Assembly (NCBI GenBank): GCA_024760525.1
Contig: CP060499.1
Coordinates: 868,001 to 932,000, forward strand
Length of the DNA stretch: 64,000 bases
Reading direction: 5' to 3'
From: Nitrospira sp.
GTDB taxonomy: Bacteria > Nitrospirota > Nitrospiria > Nitrospirales > Nitrospiraceae
Shown: piece after piece, positions 1 through 9,385 of the stretch
How the letters are laid out: each line of letters opens with the position of its first letter
Numbering within the stretch: position 1 is the stretch's first letter
Position numbers and translations under genes: made by a program
Notes under the pieces: generated by a model
What the model was told of the DNA's origin: nothing
What the model saw: the letters and a program-made list of their open reading frames with translations, nothing else
Database searches by the model: none

Positions 1-145
1 GTGTGCCTGTCTCGTCGTTGGAGCGCTCGGCCTTGCTAATTGGTCGTCTTTTCTGCACTATCGTTCGGGCTGAGAAGCGCTGACGCCACCGTCACGCGGC
101 GCAAAAACCGAATTGGCCATCCGTAGGAGGAGGGAGAGGAGCAAC

Positions 146-1525
146 GTGGATCAGTCGGATATGCCGTCGTCGGGAACCGAGACCTTATTGAGGAAATTAC
201 ATGAACGCCCACAGTTGCCCCTTGGTGACTGGCTTCGTGCGCCTGCCCATGTCCATTACAAAGCCTTTCGCATGTCCGACCCGCCGACGCAGCGTCCGGC
301 CAGCCGATCGGAGTTCCAGTCGCTGCTGGGGCATTTCAAGATTCCCGTCGAAACGACCCATATGCGGGAGACATTCGGCTATGGCATCAAGGAAGCGGAC
401 AATGGCGATCGACTGATTGTGGTGTGGCAAGCGCACACCGAGTACTACAACTACCAATTCTGGCATCTGCCGTCGAAGTCCAGCGGCGAAGTGACCTTCG
501 GGCCGTTGACGTTCCCAAATTACACATTTCCTGTGTCGCCGCTCGGGTCTGATGTCTGCCGCCTGGACTTTGTGTTGACGACGGACATGCTGCCGCCGCG
601 CAGCGAGCTGCGCGCGCTGCTGCCGGGACAGGTCATCTATGGCAGCCGAATGTTCAACGAGCAGACCAGCGTGGCGACGAGCTTTACTCCCGACAAACAG
701 GGACGAGAACGATACTGGGTCAGCGTGCGGCCATCCCAGGGTGAGGCGCCGCGCTTCAAAGACATCGTCGATGCCATCGTGCGAATCGAGACCTACTATC
801 ACCTGTTGTTGATGCAAAAGCCGTTGTTCTCCGCTGCGATCGACCAAGTCTATAAGTTCGAGCAGGTTCATCTGAAGCAACGAGAGATCATTACGTCCCA
901 TATCGGCCACGCCGATTCGCAGACGCTGCAGCGATGGCTGAACAGTCTGACGCAGGATTTATTGAAGACCAATCGCATGGCGGGAAAGCTGCATTTCGAG
1001 TTGTCCTCATCGATTCCTTACGACAAAATCGTGCACACCACCTTGGCGTCACTCGGCGAACAACCGATAGACTCCTACCGCCAGATCTCCGATTATGTGC
1101 TGGGGGGCGTTACAGGGGTCGCCGAAGGGTACCAGCAGCTCTTGCGCCGCATCGACACGCTGCGAGGCGGATTTGAAGGTATCATCGCCATCATTCGCAC
1201 CCGCATCGATTTGATTCTGGAAGCTCAAAACCTCTCACTGCTTCAAAGCGTGGACAAGACGACCAAGAGCCAGGTGATCCTGCAACACACGGTCGAAGGA
1301 CTGTCCGTCATCGTCATTGCCTATTATTTGGCTGGGCTGGCGGGATATGTCTTCAAAGGATTGCAGGAAATGGGCTGGCTGGCGAACGCCAGCCTCGCCA
1401 CGGCGGTGTTCGTGCCGGTCGCCATCGGCTTGGCGTTTCTCGTCACGACGATGAGCAAGAAGATTATTCAGAAAAAGCTGGCCGCGGAACAGCCGGCTGA
1501 AGAATCAAAGACGCCGCAGCCGTGA
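146..1525 (+). CDS. DUF3422-family membrane-anchored protein
   Basis: 459-residue protein resembling the DUF3422 family: an N-terminal LHERP motif, then a segment with WQAHTEYYNYQFWHLP, which matches the family's conserved 'W-x-H-T-E-(F/Y)' stretch, a long alpha-helical middle, and two hydrophobic helices near the C-terminus (roughly residues 385-445) that should anchor it in the inner membrane. Function of the family is unknown. An in-frame TTG lies at 113, but the GTG at 146 is preferred because a purine-rich AGGAGGAGGGAGAGG stretch ends six bases before it; an ATG at 161 is a third option. It is a single gene converging on uvrA, with about 60 bp between the two stop codons and no clear terminator there. 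Confidence 0.7.
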   Translation: MDQSDMPSSGTETLLRKLHERPQLPLGDWLRAPAHVHYKAFRMSDPPTQRPASRSEFQSLLGHFKIPVETTHMRETFGYGIKEADNGDRLIVVWQAHTEYYNYQFWHLPSKSSGEVTFGPLTFPNYTFPVSPLGSDVCRLDFVLTTDMLPPRSELRALLPGQVIYGSRMFNEQTSVATSFTPDKQGRERYWVSVRPSQGEAPRFKDIVDAIVRIETYYHLLLMQKPLFSAAIDQVYKFEQVHLKQREIITSHIGHADSQTLQRWLNSLTQDLLKTNRMAGKLHFELSSSIPYDKIVHTTLASLGEQPIDSYRQISDYVLGGVTGVAEGYQQLLRRIDTLRGGFEGIIAIIRTRIDLILEAQNLSLLQSVDKTTKSQVILQHTVEGLSVIVIAYYLAGLAGYVFKGLQEMGWLANASLATAVFVPVAIGLAFLVTTMSKKIIQKKLAAEQPAEESKTPQP

Positions 1526-1584
1526 TAGGCCGTTCTCCCTTCGAGGAAAGCACAGCCAAGGGTACGAAGATCTTCAGCGAATGG

Positions 1585-4377
1585 TTAATGTGGCTCAATC
1601 AAAACTTGTGAAAGAAACCGACCCGTATGCGACGTTGCCACCTTCGCCACCTGCTCAGGCCGCCCTTCCGCAATGATCTGTCCTCCTGCCGCGCCGCCTT
1701 CTGGACCGAGGTCGATGATCCAATCGGCAGACTTGATGACATCGAGGTTGTGTTCGACGACCACCAGCGTGTTGCCGGCATTCACGAGTTTGTGGAGGAC
1801 AGCGAGGAGCTTTTTGATGTCTTCGAAGTGCAGGCCGGTAGTCGGCTCATCCATAATATACAGGATATCCTTGGCGGAGGAGTCTTTCAGCTCGGCGGCG
1901 ATTTTCAATCGTTGCGCTTCTCCGCCGGACAGTGTCGTGGCCGATTGGCCAAGGCGCAGGTAGCCGAGGCCGATGGACGTCAGGAGGTGAAGCCGTTCCT
2001 GTAGCTTCGGCGTTCCAGTGAAGAAAGAGATCGCGTCTTCCACCGTCATGTTGAGCACATCGAAGATCGTCTTGCCGCGATAGCGAATCTTCAAGATTTC
2101 CGGTTTGAAGCGTTTACCGTCACAGACCTCGCAGGGCGCATAAATATCCTCGAAGAAGTACATTTCCAGCTTTTCCACACCGCTGCCCTCACACCGTTCG
2201 CAGCGGCCGCCGACAGCATTGAATGAGAAATGTCCCGGTGTGAAGCCTTGATGAAGCGCCGCTCGTTCGGAGGCAAACAACTGACGGATGTCGTCGAACG
2301 TTTTGAGATAGGTGACCGGGTTGGAGCGGGGAGTCCGTCCAATCGGCTGTTGGTCGATCAGCCGGATCCCTTTGAGATGCTCGATGCCTTTGATGGCCTT
2401 GAACCGGCCCATGGGAAGGGATTCCACCCGAAAGGCGCGGGCAACGGCACGATAGAGAGTATCTTCGACCAACGTGCTCTTGCCCGATCCTGAGACGCCG
2501 GTCACACAGAGCAGCATGCCGAGGGGAATACGAACGAACAGGTCTTTGAGGTTGTGTTCGGTCGCACCGGCGATCACCAGCATCTTCCCGCTTCCAGATC
2601 GCCGAGATTTGGGCTGGAAAATCTGCTCTTCGTCGCGCAAGTATCGGGCGGTGGTCGCACGGCGGTCTCGGATGAATTCCTGCGTGGACGCGGCACAGAT
2701 GACCTCGCCACCCTTCTCGCCGGACTGAGGGCCGAGTTCGACGAGATAGTCGGCCGATTCGATCATGCGCCGGTCATGTTCGACGACCACGACTGTGTTG
2801 CCGGTATCAGCGAGCTCATGAAGAATGCCGGCCAACAGGTCGGTATCCCTCGCATGAAGACCGATGGTCGGCTCATCGAGGACATACAAGGTGCCTACGA
2901 GCCGAGACCCCAGCTGGTTGGCAAGTGCAACCCGTTGGGCTTCCCCTCCGGAGAGCGTCTTAGTCTGTCGGCTGAGCGTTAGATATCCAAGGCCGACGCG
3001 CTGGAGAAATCCCAGCTTTGCTTTGAGCTGTCGGAGAATATCAGTCGCGATCTCCTGCTCAAATTGGCGAACCGGCAGAGATTCCACCCACCCTAAGAGA
3101 CTTTCGACGGTTCGCTCCGTTGTCTCGTGGATATCACTGTCGGCAATTTTGACGTACAAGGCTTCCGGTTTGAGACGACTGCCATGACAACGGGGGCAAT
3201 TGAAGGGGGTGCGGTAGCGGCTGAGGAAGACACGGACATGGAGCTTGTAGCGCTTGCCCTCCAGATACTCAAAATAATCGTTGATGCCGTCGAACGACCT
3301 GTCACCCTCCCAGAGGAATTGTTGCGTGTCTTTGGGAAGAGATTTGAACGGGGCCGTGATATCGACTCCGCGCCGTCTCATCGCGAGCAACATCTTCTTC
3401 TGCCACCAATCGGAACTGGGTTTGCTCCAGGGCTCGACCGCCCCTTGAGCAAGCGATTTCGTGTGATCGGGGATGACCAGCTCCGGGTCATACCGCAGCA
3501 CATTGCCGAATCCTTTGCACTCCGGGCAGGCCCCAAGCGGATGATTGAACGAGAAGAGAATCGGCCGCAGAGGCTCGAAGGTGCGTCCGCAGTTTTGACA
3601 GAGGAATCGCGTGCTGTACGATTGCCGTCCCTGGCCGATGATGTCGATGGCGCAGCGGCCCTCTCCTTCGCGAAACGCCGTTTCGACTGCTTCGACGAGA
3701 CGAGCGCGGTTGTCTTCCCTGATGATCAAGCGATCGAGAACGACATAAAGCGAAGAAGAGTCATGGAGCCGATGCTGATCCGCCTCGTGCAGATCGAGGA
3801 TCTCATCCTGAATTTTCAGTCTGGTAAACCCGCGTGTTAGGAGTGACTGAATGAACAGGCCTTCTTCCTTGGAAGAAGGAGCGGCAATGGGAAACAGCAC
3901 CATCGCCCGGGCATCGGGCCACCGCGCCAGCAGGTCGTCCACCACGGTGTCGGGCTGAAAGGAGCGGGCTTCTTGATGACAGTCCGGGCAGGTCGGTTTC
4001 CCGATCTTGGCGAAGAGGAGGCGGAGCAGATCGGCAATTTCGGTGGTCGTGCCGACCGTCGAGCGGGCCGTCCGCACTTGATTCTTCTGTTCGATGGCGA
4101 TGGCCGGCCGGACGTTGAGGAGGCGATCCACATCGGGACGAGCCACCTTGTCGAGAAACATTCTGGCGTAGGTCGAGAGGGACTCGACATACCGCCACTG
4201 ACCTTCGGCAAAGATCGTATCGAAGGCGAGAGAGGATTTGCCGGACCCTGACACACCGGTAATGGCCGTGACCTGATTATGGGGAATGCGGAGCGAGATA
4301 TTTTTAAGATTGTTCTGCCTGGCGCCCTCAATGGTGAGGTCTGCGGACTGATTCTGGCGAAGAGGGTTTTGTTCCAT
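1585..4377 (-). CDS. uvrA: Excinuclease ABC subunit A (UvrA)
   Basis: Damage-recognition ATPase of nucleotide excision repair, working with UvrB, which is also in this window. About 930 residues, the usual UvrA length. Visible are the first Walker A (GVSGSGKSS, about residue 41), an early CPDC pair, the CQNC...CPEC zinc module followed by GFGN, the first ABC signature (LSGGEAQRVALA), LDEPTIGLH, a second Walker A (GVSGSGKST), the IGRTPRSNP segment, the CERC...CEVC zinc module, LSGGEAQRLKIA and MDEPTTGLH. The reading frame continues upstream to 4488, but ATG 4377 is preferred because it begins typical UvrA sequence and a promoter-like pair lies just upstream; no strong ribosome site is visible, so the start is uncertain. 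The sequence is somewhat divergent from the E. coli protein. Confidence 0.95.
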   Translation of the reverse strand: MEQNPLRQNQSADLTIEGARQNNLKNISLRIPHNQVTAITGVSGSGKSSLAFDTIFAEGQWRYVESLSTYARMFLDKVARPDVDRLLNVRPAIAIEQKNQVRTARSTVGTTTEIADLLRLLFAKIGKPTCPDCHQEARSFQPDTVVDDLLARWPDARAMVLFPIAAPSSKEEGLFIQSLLTRGFTRLKIQDEILDLHEADQHRLHDSSSLYVVLDRLIIREDNRARLVEAVETAFREGEGRCAIDIIGQGRQSYSTRFLCQNCGRTFEPLRPILFSFNHPLGACPECKGFGNVLRYDPELVIPDHTKSLAQGAVEPWSKPSSDWWQKKMLLAMRRRGVDITAPFKSLPKDTQQFLWEGDRSFDGINDYFEYLEGKRYKLHVRVFLSRYRTPFNCPRCHGSRLKPEALYVKIADSDIHETTERTVESLLGWVESLPVRQFEQEIATDILRQLKAKLGFLQRVGLGYLTLSRQTKTLSGGEAQRVALANQLGSRLVGTLYVLDEPTIGLHARDTDLLAGILHELADTGNTVVVVEHDRRMIESADYLVELGPQSGEKGGEVICAASTQEFIRDRRATTARYLRDEEQIFQPKSRRSGSGKMLVIAGATEHNLKDLFVRIPLGMLLCVTGVSGSGKSTLVEDTLYRAVARAFRVESLPMGRFKAIKGIEHLKGIRLIDQQPIGRTPRSNPVTYLKTFDDIRQLFASERAALHQGFTPGHFSFNAVGGRCERCEGSGVEKLEMYFFEDIYAPCEVCDGKRFKPEILKIRYRGKTIFDVLNMTVEDAISFFTGTPKLQERLHLLTSIGLGYLRLGQSATTLSGGEAQRLKIAAELKDSSAKDILYIMDEPTTGLHFEDIKKLLAVLHKLVNAGNTLVVVEHNLDVIKSADWIIDLGPEGGAAGGQIIAEGRPEQVAKVATSHTGRFLSQVLIEPH

Positions 4378-4405
4378 GGCGCGGTCCAAGGATGACAAAA
4401 ACATG

Positions 4406-4434
4406 ATGCTAACAGCCTGACTCTGTCGCTTCAA
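4406..4434 (-). promoter_or_regulatory. Candidate sigma70-type promoter for uvrA
   Basis: Reading the minus strand, TTGAAG (4429-4434) is followed after exactly 17 bases by TAGCAT (4406-4411). Each hexamer matches the consensus at four of six positions. It would start transcription about 20-25 bases before the ATG at 4377 and would exclude the more upstream in-frame start codons of uvrA. Confidence 0.35.
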
Positions 4435-4504
4435 CCGGATTGAGGAAAGGCTTGTTGATTGGTTCATCGAGTGAGAGGATGGGAGCACTCAACCGGGAGG
4501 ACAC

Positions 4505-4825
4505 ATGATTCTTTCCACGACCAACAATATCGAAGGCAAAAAGGCGGTGAAGTATCTTGGCTTGGTATCGGGGGACGCGATCCTGGGCGCGAATATCTTT
4601 CGGGATTTTTTTGCGTCGATTCGAGATATCGTCGGAGGCAGATCGGCGGCCTATGAAGCGGAACTCCGTAAGGCGAAGGATATTGCGCTTGGCGAGATGC
4701 GCGAGCAGGCCAAGAATCTGGGGGCCAATGCGATCGTCGGGATCGATATCGACTATGAAACGATCGGCGCCAATGCCAGCATGTTGATGGTCAGTGCGAG
4801 CGGCACGGCAGTGGTGATCGAGTAG
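4505..4825 (+). CDS. YbjQ/UPF0145-type heavy-metal-binding-domain protein
   Basis: Small 106-residue protein matching the YbjQ (DUF74) family along its whole length: an N-terminal beta strand (ILSTTNNIEG), then GLVSGDAILGANIFRDFF, a helix with repeated acidic and basic residues, LGANAIVGIDIDYE and a final beta strand. The family forms small pentamers; no reaction has been established. The start is well supported by GGGAGG seven bases before the ATG. It is divergent from uvrA and directly followed by a dispersed repeat. Confidence 0.85.
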   Translation: MILSTTNNIEGKKAVKYLGLVSGDAILGANIFRDFFASIRDIVGGRSAAYEAELRKAKDIALGEMREQAKNLGANAIVGIDIDYETIGANASMLMVSASGTAVVIE

Positions 4826-4950
4826 CAGGAGCCTGAAAATGCCCGCCAGTTTCGTTCTCGCATCGTTCAGATCCTCAACGTACCCCCAGAGGGTACGCCT
4901 CGGCCCTTCACTCGCTGCGGCCTTGCTGGACAGTCATTTTGAGTCTCCTG
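4826..4950 (+). repeat. Palindromic MITE-like intergenic repeat, full copy
   Basis: The segment begins immediately after the stop codon of the YbjQ-type gene. Its ends are imperfect inverted repeats: 4826-4841 (CAGGAGCCTGAAAATG) and 4935-4950 (CATTTTGAGTCTCCTG), 13 of 16 positions pairing. In the middle GTACCC (4880-4885) and GGGTAC (4891-4896) form a perfect inner stem. The left half recurs at 26218, also directly after a stop codon. The layout suggests a short non-autonomous mobile element or a REP-like family. Confidence 0.65.
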
Positions 4951-4987
4951 CAGAAGAGCGGCTTCCTGAGGCTGTAGAGCAAACGCG

Positions 4988-5563
4988 ATGACGTCGCTGT
5001 CGAACGTGGACTATCTCGACATAGGCCGCCAGATTGCGAGTCTGCTCGGCTCAGCTTTAACCGGGCCTTCGGCAGAGGCGATTCGTGAACTTGCCCGAAC
5101 CTATGATCCTACCGCGGATGAATCCCGTATCAGCGCCGAAGTGTTTTTATTCCACAAATATCTCCTGATGCAGGCCTGCGTGGGCGTGTTTGCAGAATCG
5201 CAGGTCGAGCACGTCGTCGGCGGGCTGTTTGCCGCGCTCAATGAGCGGGCCAGCGGACTGGAACTCAGTCTGGAACGGCAACAGGCGATGGAAGAGATGT
5301 GGCAGCTCCGAGCCGGACAATTCGATCGCTTCTTTTCGCAAGACCGACTCCAGTTTCTGGAAGAGCGGTCGGAGCCGATCCACTGGAAGCGGACGATTGA
5401 TCGATTCTGCCAGAACGTGCAAGCCACCGAGAATCCTCCTGATATCTGGGGCGGCGCCAACGCCCCATCGCACGTCGCCAGCCAATCCGTCACTCGGGCG
5501 CTTGATCACATGGTCTCAGCGCTCGAAGAGATCAACCGATTGCATTTCAGCAGAGCGGTGTGA
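4988..5563 (+). CDS. Hypothetical protein, mostly alpha-helical
   Basis: 191-residue protein that I do not recognise. It has no signal peptide, membrane segment or cysteine-rich motif; predicted helices dominate, with a long acidic and basic stretch around residues 85-125 (including EMWQLRAGQFDRFFSQDRL). The reading frame is open without a better competitor on either strand and codon use is like its neighbours, so it is likely real. The ribosome site is weak (GAGG about 15 bases upstream). It converges with the DUF3147-like gene. Confidence 0.6.
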   Translation: MTSLSNVDYLDIGRQIASLLGSALTGPSAEAIRELARTYDPTADESRISAEVFLFHKYLLMQACVGVFAESQVEHVVGGLFAALNERASGLELSLERQQAMEEMWQLRAGQFDRFFSQDRLQFLEERSEPIHWKRTIDRFCQNVQATENPPDIWGGANAPSHVASQSVTRALDHMVSALEEINRLHFSRAV

Positions 5564-5585
5564 CCTGCACGGGAGAGTGCTCTCT

Positions 5586-5924
5586 TCACTTCAAGATCAC
5601 CTTCACCAGCCCGATGCATCCGACATAGAGGACCAGGGATCCAGCCATCGCAGGCCAGAAGCCGAGGCGAGGGATACCCGTGATCATGGCGAGGACATAG
5701 ACCGTCCACGGTGGAACAAACCATAGTAAGTTCTTCGCGTAATCAACCGTCGTTGCGCCGCCGCCGCTCGCATACAGCAGGATAAATGTTACGCCGGTGA
5801 TGGCGGGAAAGGTGCTGACCATGGCGGCCAAGAACGACTTGCCTTGCGAGCCAAGATATGTGGAGAAGCTGACGATGGAGCCGCCCAGTAGAAAGTAGAT
5901 CGCATACTTCATAAGATCACTCAC
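5586..5924 (-). CDS. DUF3147/GlpM-like small membrane protein
   Basis: 112-residue integral membrane protein with four hydrophobic stretches (about residues 6-25, 33-52, 65-82 and 88-108), resembling DUF3147/GlpM-like proteins of unknown function. The GTG start at 5924 is supported by AAGGAGG seven bases upstream, and that ribosome site overlaps the end of the metallo-hydrolase gene (12 bp between stop and start), so the two are probably cotranscribed. Confidence 0.65.
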   Translation of the reverse strand: MSDLMKYAIYFLLGGSIVSFSTYLGSQGKSFLAAMVSTFPAITGVTFILLYASGGGATTVDYAKNLLWFVPPWTVYVLAMITGIPRLGFWPAMAGSLVLYVGCIGLVKVILK

Positions 5925-5936
5925 GAGAAGTCCTCC

Positions 5937-6956
5937 TTATGCCGATCCATGGAATGCCTCCATGGCTTCTCTCTCCAGTACCTCTCCCTGGCCGGTATAG
6001 CGGGGTGAAAAATGAAAGACCGTGAGGTCTCTGACGAGAGCCTTACGGGCCATGAGTCCGGCTTGTCTCGCGGTCAGATGATACCGGTCGCGAGCTTTTT
6101 CCGCGTCACTATCCAGATACGGCGACTCGCAATACAACATGTCGGCGCCTCGGGCAAGGGCGACGATCTTGGCCTCGTTCTCCTCGTCGTAACGCGCGTC
6201 GACCACGTAGGCAATCTTTTGCCCTCGTGAGATCGTGAGAAACCGTTCCTTCAATTCGCCGAGTATGAATGTGTGCTCTTCCCGACGATGTTCGTCGCAT
6301 ACCGTGGCGGTGAATCGGAAGTCGTCGGGTTGTCCTTCCCATATATGTTGCTTGACGTCTTTCAGCCAGGTACCGACCGGCAAGCCGGCTTCGTGCAGTT
6401 TGTGTTTATTGACGTTGACGTGGACCTGCTCCTCGATCGCGTAGGCAAACGAGGGGATGCGATGGTTCAACGCCACGGCTTTTACGGTAAACATTGGGTC
6501 TTCCAGTACCGTGAACAGCGGACCTCCAACATGCGGAACCGGGTGGCGGACTCGTTCCGGTTGTTCGAACCCGTTGGTTGCCCGGAAAGAGGCCTGATGG
6601 ATCCCACTTTCGTGGAACTCCCGAACTTCAATCGTGAGCGGATAGCCATCCACAAGATTCCACGTATAGCCCCGCAGCTTGCCTTGCACGTTCTCAATCA
6701 ACCCGGGAGGACCGAATAATCTGAGCGTCTTGCCACGCCCTAGCGCGACGCGAAGAACGGCGTCAAATCCGATGAAGTGATCCATGTGGGTATGTGAGAT
6801 GAAAATCTCTCCTGCCCTGAGCAATCTGGTCGGTCCCAGCCCATCGTTATGTCCGAGATCGAAGAGCAAGGCCCGCTTCGACCAGCGAATTTCTACGTAG
6901 ACGCCTGGGTCGCCAAAGACATCGTTCACCAGATAACTGGAGAATGAGGGGTTCAT
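5937..6956 (-). CDS. MBL-fold metallo-hydrolase, ribonuclease Z-like
   Basis: 339-residue member of the metallo-beta-lactamase superfamily, closest in pattern to RNase Z/ElaC-type enzymes. The metal-binding motif SHTHMDHFIGFD (HxHxDH) is intact near residue 55; later ligands are provided by DARYDEEN and the HFSPRY segment. True RNase Z trims tRNA 3' ends, but this protein lacks an obvious exosite arm, so the substrate is unclear and a general phosphodiesterase or other hydrolase role is possible. No strong ribosome site precedes the ATG. It is the first gene of a short minus-strand pair with the DUF3147-like gene. Confidence 0.75.
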   Translation of the reverse strand: MNPSFSSYLVNDVFGDPGVYVEIRWSKRALLFDLGHNDGLGPTRLLRAGEIFISHTHMDHFIGFDAVLRVALGRGKTLRLFGPPGLIENVQGKLRGYTWNLVDGYPLTIEVREFHESGIHQASFRATNGFEQPERVRHPVPHVGGPLFTVLEDPMFTVKAVALNHRIPSFAYAIEEQVHVNVNKHKLHEAGLPVGTWLKDVKQHIWEGQPDDFRFTATVCDEHRREEHTFILGELKERFLTISRGQKIAYVVDARYDEENEAKIVALARGADMLYCESPYLDSDAEKARDRYHLTARQAGLMARKALVRDLTVFHFSPRYTGQGEVLEREAMEAFHGSA

Positions 6957-7034
6957 AAGGGTGATTGGGGCATTACATCATCCGCTTATTGAGGGTCCCT
7001 CAGAATGAACCATCGATGCACGATGATTCACGTG

Positions 7035-7742
7035 TCACCCTATGGCGGCCCTGACCGCACTGTACAAGATGATGACTTCGACCGCATGCGCCACGATCGT
7101 CATCCAGAGATTGCGCGTTCTGAGCCAGATGCTTCCCCAGATGAGCCCATCCCAGAGCGCGATCCAATGAAGGTACCGAAAAGTATTGACCATGAACGGG
7201 TCAAATGCAAACGTGAGCGTGCTGGCGATGAGCGCAAGAGGCGCCATACGTCGTCTTGAATCGGCGGCCCACCAGTGCGATTCGAGTTCCGCGAGACGCG
7301 CCAGGAGAAAACCGCGGAAGTTCAACTCCACGAACAGAGCAATGCCGCAGATCAGCCATGGCACCATGAGGGGGATGGGAAGCCGACCATGAGGCGTCTG
7401 CTTCAAGAACGTGATGTCGTAACCAAGAAGGGGATAGACGGCCAGAATCACGAACGTATTTAGACCGCCGAGCAACAGTCCCGTTAAGGCTCCCCACCGG
7501 ACCCCGTTCCGTACCGTTTTCTTTTCCAGCCCGAGCTGTATGAGGGGCTGTGTAGCATATGCAGCCCAGAGACCGAGTCCCGCATAGGCGAGCAACTGCG
7601 GCATGAATTGGACGAGGAGTTCTTCTCTGAACGACTCAGGAAGACCGTAGTATCCGAACGTGGCGCCGATGGGGAGCAGCGACAAGGCTGCTCCCATACT
7701 GGTAGCAAAACTGTGAGCCGGCCGACCTAGTCCGGAGGTCAT
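7035..7742 (-). CDS. CPBP-type intramembrane protein (CAAX-protease-like)
   Basis: About 235-residue membrane protein with six or more hydrophobic segments. A motif resembling the first CPBP signature (glutamate followed by the arginine of FRG in FVELNFRGFLL) is present, and the last helix carries a TIVAHAVE segment similar to the histidine motif of the family. CPBP proteins are intramembrane metalloproteases of the Rce1/CAAX type; here the first motif has only one of the two usual glutamates, so activity is uncertain. ATG 7742 lies seven bases after the tolC-like stop codon, so the two genes are likely cotranscribed; a longer upstream in-frame extension overlaps that gene and was not used. 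Confidence 0.6.
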   Translation of the reverse strand: MTSGLGRPAHSFATSMGAALSLLPIGATFGYYGLPESFREELLVQFMPQLLAYAGLGLWAAYATQPLIQLGLEKKTVRNGVRWGALTGLLLGGLNTFVILAVYPLLGYDITFLKQTPHGRLPIPLMVPWLICGIALFVELNFRGFLLARLAELESHWWAADSRRRMAPLALIASTLTFAFDPFMVNTFRYLHWIALWDGLIWGSIWLRTRNLWMTIVAHAVEVIILYSAVRAAIG

Positions 7743-7749
7743 CACACGG

Positions 7750-9315
7750 CTACGACAATTCGAGGTGATAGCGATCCAACGTGGTGGCTTTCTGTCGCGC
7801 AAGATTGGACAGCGACTTGTTGTAGTCGACGATTGCGCGCAACTCATTGCCCTGCGCAGTGGCCAGATCTCGTTGGAAATCGAGCACGAAGCGGGTGGTG
7901 CTGAGCCCGACTTTCAAGCGCTCCTGCTCGGCTTGCAGCTGTTTTTCGGCCATGATGCGCGCCGATCGGGTCGTTTCGATACGCTTAAAGTCGGTCTGGA
8001 CCCGGCGCACCGCTTCGCGAACCCCGACGATGATTTGCTGGCGGATGCTGGTCAACGTGATTTCGGCGTTCTTGGCCTCCAGCTGCCGTTTGTTGTAGCT
8101 GCTGATGGCTGCTCGGTTGCCGAGCGGGTAACTGAGGACCAACCCCGCTCCATAGTTATAGAAGTCGCCGCTGAAGTTTCTCGTAAAGGAGTCGTTGTAA
8201 TCACTGCCGAGGCCGGCCAGTCCGACCGTGCCCTGAAACGACAGCGTTGGGAGCAACTGGTTGCGCGCGAATTGCTTATTGAGTTCGCCTGACTCGACGT
8301 TTTTTTTCGCCTGTGTGATTTCAGGACGCTGCTCGATCGCGGTATCAATAGCTTCCTGAAGGCTGATGGGTTCGAGCATAGTGAGGGGGGGATCGGCAGG
8401 GGTGAGCCGGACGTCTACCCTCAAGTCCTCCTCGCCGGGATTCAAGAGTCGCCGCAGTTGATCCTCCTGGTCGCGAATGGCTTTCTCCGCCACCAAGATC
8501 TGTTCCACTCTCGACGCGACCGCGGCTTCTGCTTGCAGCACATCGACGATGGACATGACGCCGGCCTTGGCCTTGGCGCGGTTCGTCGCCAAGAGCTCTT
8601 CGGCGGCCTTTAAAGCGGCTTGCGCAACCTTCAGGTTCTCGTTCGCAAACACGAGTTCCCAGTAGGTCTGTTCCACGGTGGTAATGACGGTCATGACCTG
8701 GTCTCGAAAAACATGTTGTTCGACCACGGCGTTGTTTTGAGCGACCTTGATGAAGGTCTTGTTGATCCCGATACCGGCGTTTCTGAGCAACGGTTGAGTG
8801 AATGTGAATGCCAGGCCGCCTGTCCAAGACGGATTGAACAGGAATCCCCTTGCGACGTTTGCGTTCACGCTGCTTCGCGCCGGAGCATAGTTCACGTCGA
8901 AGTTGCCGCCTGTAATCAGGTTGGTTTGTGCATCGACCGTCAGGGAAGTGTTGCGTTGATCGAAGGTTGTGATCTGATTGAGGCTGCCGCCGGTTCCACC
9001 AAACACCGGTCGATTGAGCGGGTTGACGGTTCGGTTGTACTGGCCGTTGATACTCAGGTTGGGGTCGAACTTGGATTGTTCGATGATAATGTCAGCCAAC
9101 CGACTTTCCCGATTCTGGCGGCTGATACTGATATCGAGATTACTCTGCAGAGCGTGCACGGCTGCGTCGGCCAGCGAGACGATCTCACGCCGTTCCGCAG
9201 GGATCGGTTGGGTCACATCCAAGCTCCAGCTGGCGGGTGGAGATGCAATGCCTCCTAAGCCGGCGATCATCATGATCGCGAAACGATAGGAGCGAGTTGA
9301 GGATCTGCTATTCAT
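7750..9315 (-). CDS. TolC-family outer membrane efflux protein
   Basis: 521 residues with an N-terminal signal sequence (hydrophobic FAIMMIAGLGGIA segment) and the two-fold repeated helical OEP architecture of TolC-type proteins: DAAVHALQSNLDISISRQNRE starts the first repeat and LQEAIDTAIEQRPEITQAKKNVE the second, each followed by beta-strand segments and long coiled helices. It should form the outer-membrane channel of an efflux or type I secretion complex; no inner-membrane pump or adaptor is adjacent. The start is clear: AAGGAGG lies five bases before the ATG. Confidence 0.85.
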   Translation of the reverse strand: MNSRSSTRSYRFAIMMIAGLGGIASPPASWSLDVTQPIPAERREIVSLADAAVHALQSNLDISISRQNRESRLADIIIEQSKFDPNLSINGQYNRTVNPLNRPVFGGTGGSLNQITTFDQRNTSLTVDAQTNLITGGNFDVNYAPARSSVNANVARGFLFNPSWTGGLAFTFTQPLLRNAGIGINKTFIKVAQNNAVVEQHVFRDQVMTVITTVEQTYWELVFANENLKVAQAALKAAEELLATNRAKAKAGVMSIVDVLQAEAAVASRVEQILVAEKAIRDQEDQLRRLLNPGEEDLRVDVRLTPADPPLTMLEPISLQEAIDTAIEQRPEITQAKKNVESGELNKQFARNQLLPTLSFQGTVGLAGLGSDYNDSFTRNFSGDFYNYGAGLVLSYPLGNRAAISSYNKRQLEAKNAEITLTSIRQQIIVGVREAVRRVQTDFKRIETTRSARIMAEKQLQAEQERLKVGLSTTRFVLDFQRDLATAQGNELRAIVDYNKSLSNLARQKATTLDRYHLELS

Positions 9316-9355
9316 ACGGGCCTCCTTGATCAGGGATCAGAACGAGAGCATACTA

Positions 9356-9385
9356 TATATAATTACTCTCAGGGGGCTCTGTCAT
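9356..9385 (-). promoter_or_regulatory. AT-rich divergent promoter region of the tolC-like gene
   Basis: On the minus strand ATGACA (9380-9385) is followed after 18 bases by TATATA (9356-9361), a good sigma70-like pair for the TolC-family gene. The same AT-rich patch contains TATAAT on the plus strand (9358-9363), which could serve the divergent small secreted protein, although no matching -35 is seen at the right distance. Confidence 0.45.

Noticed and set aside
6990..7002. TGAGGGTCCCTCA palindrome as terminator
   Set aside because: Stem of six bases with a one-base loop and no T-run on either strand.
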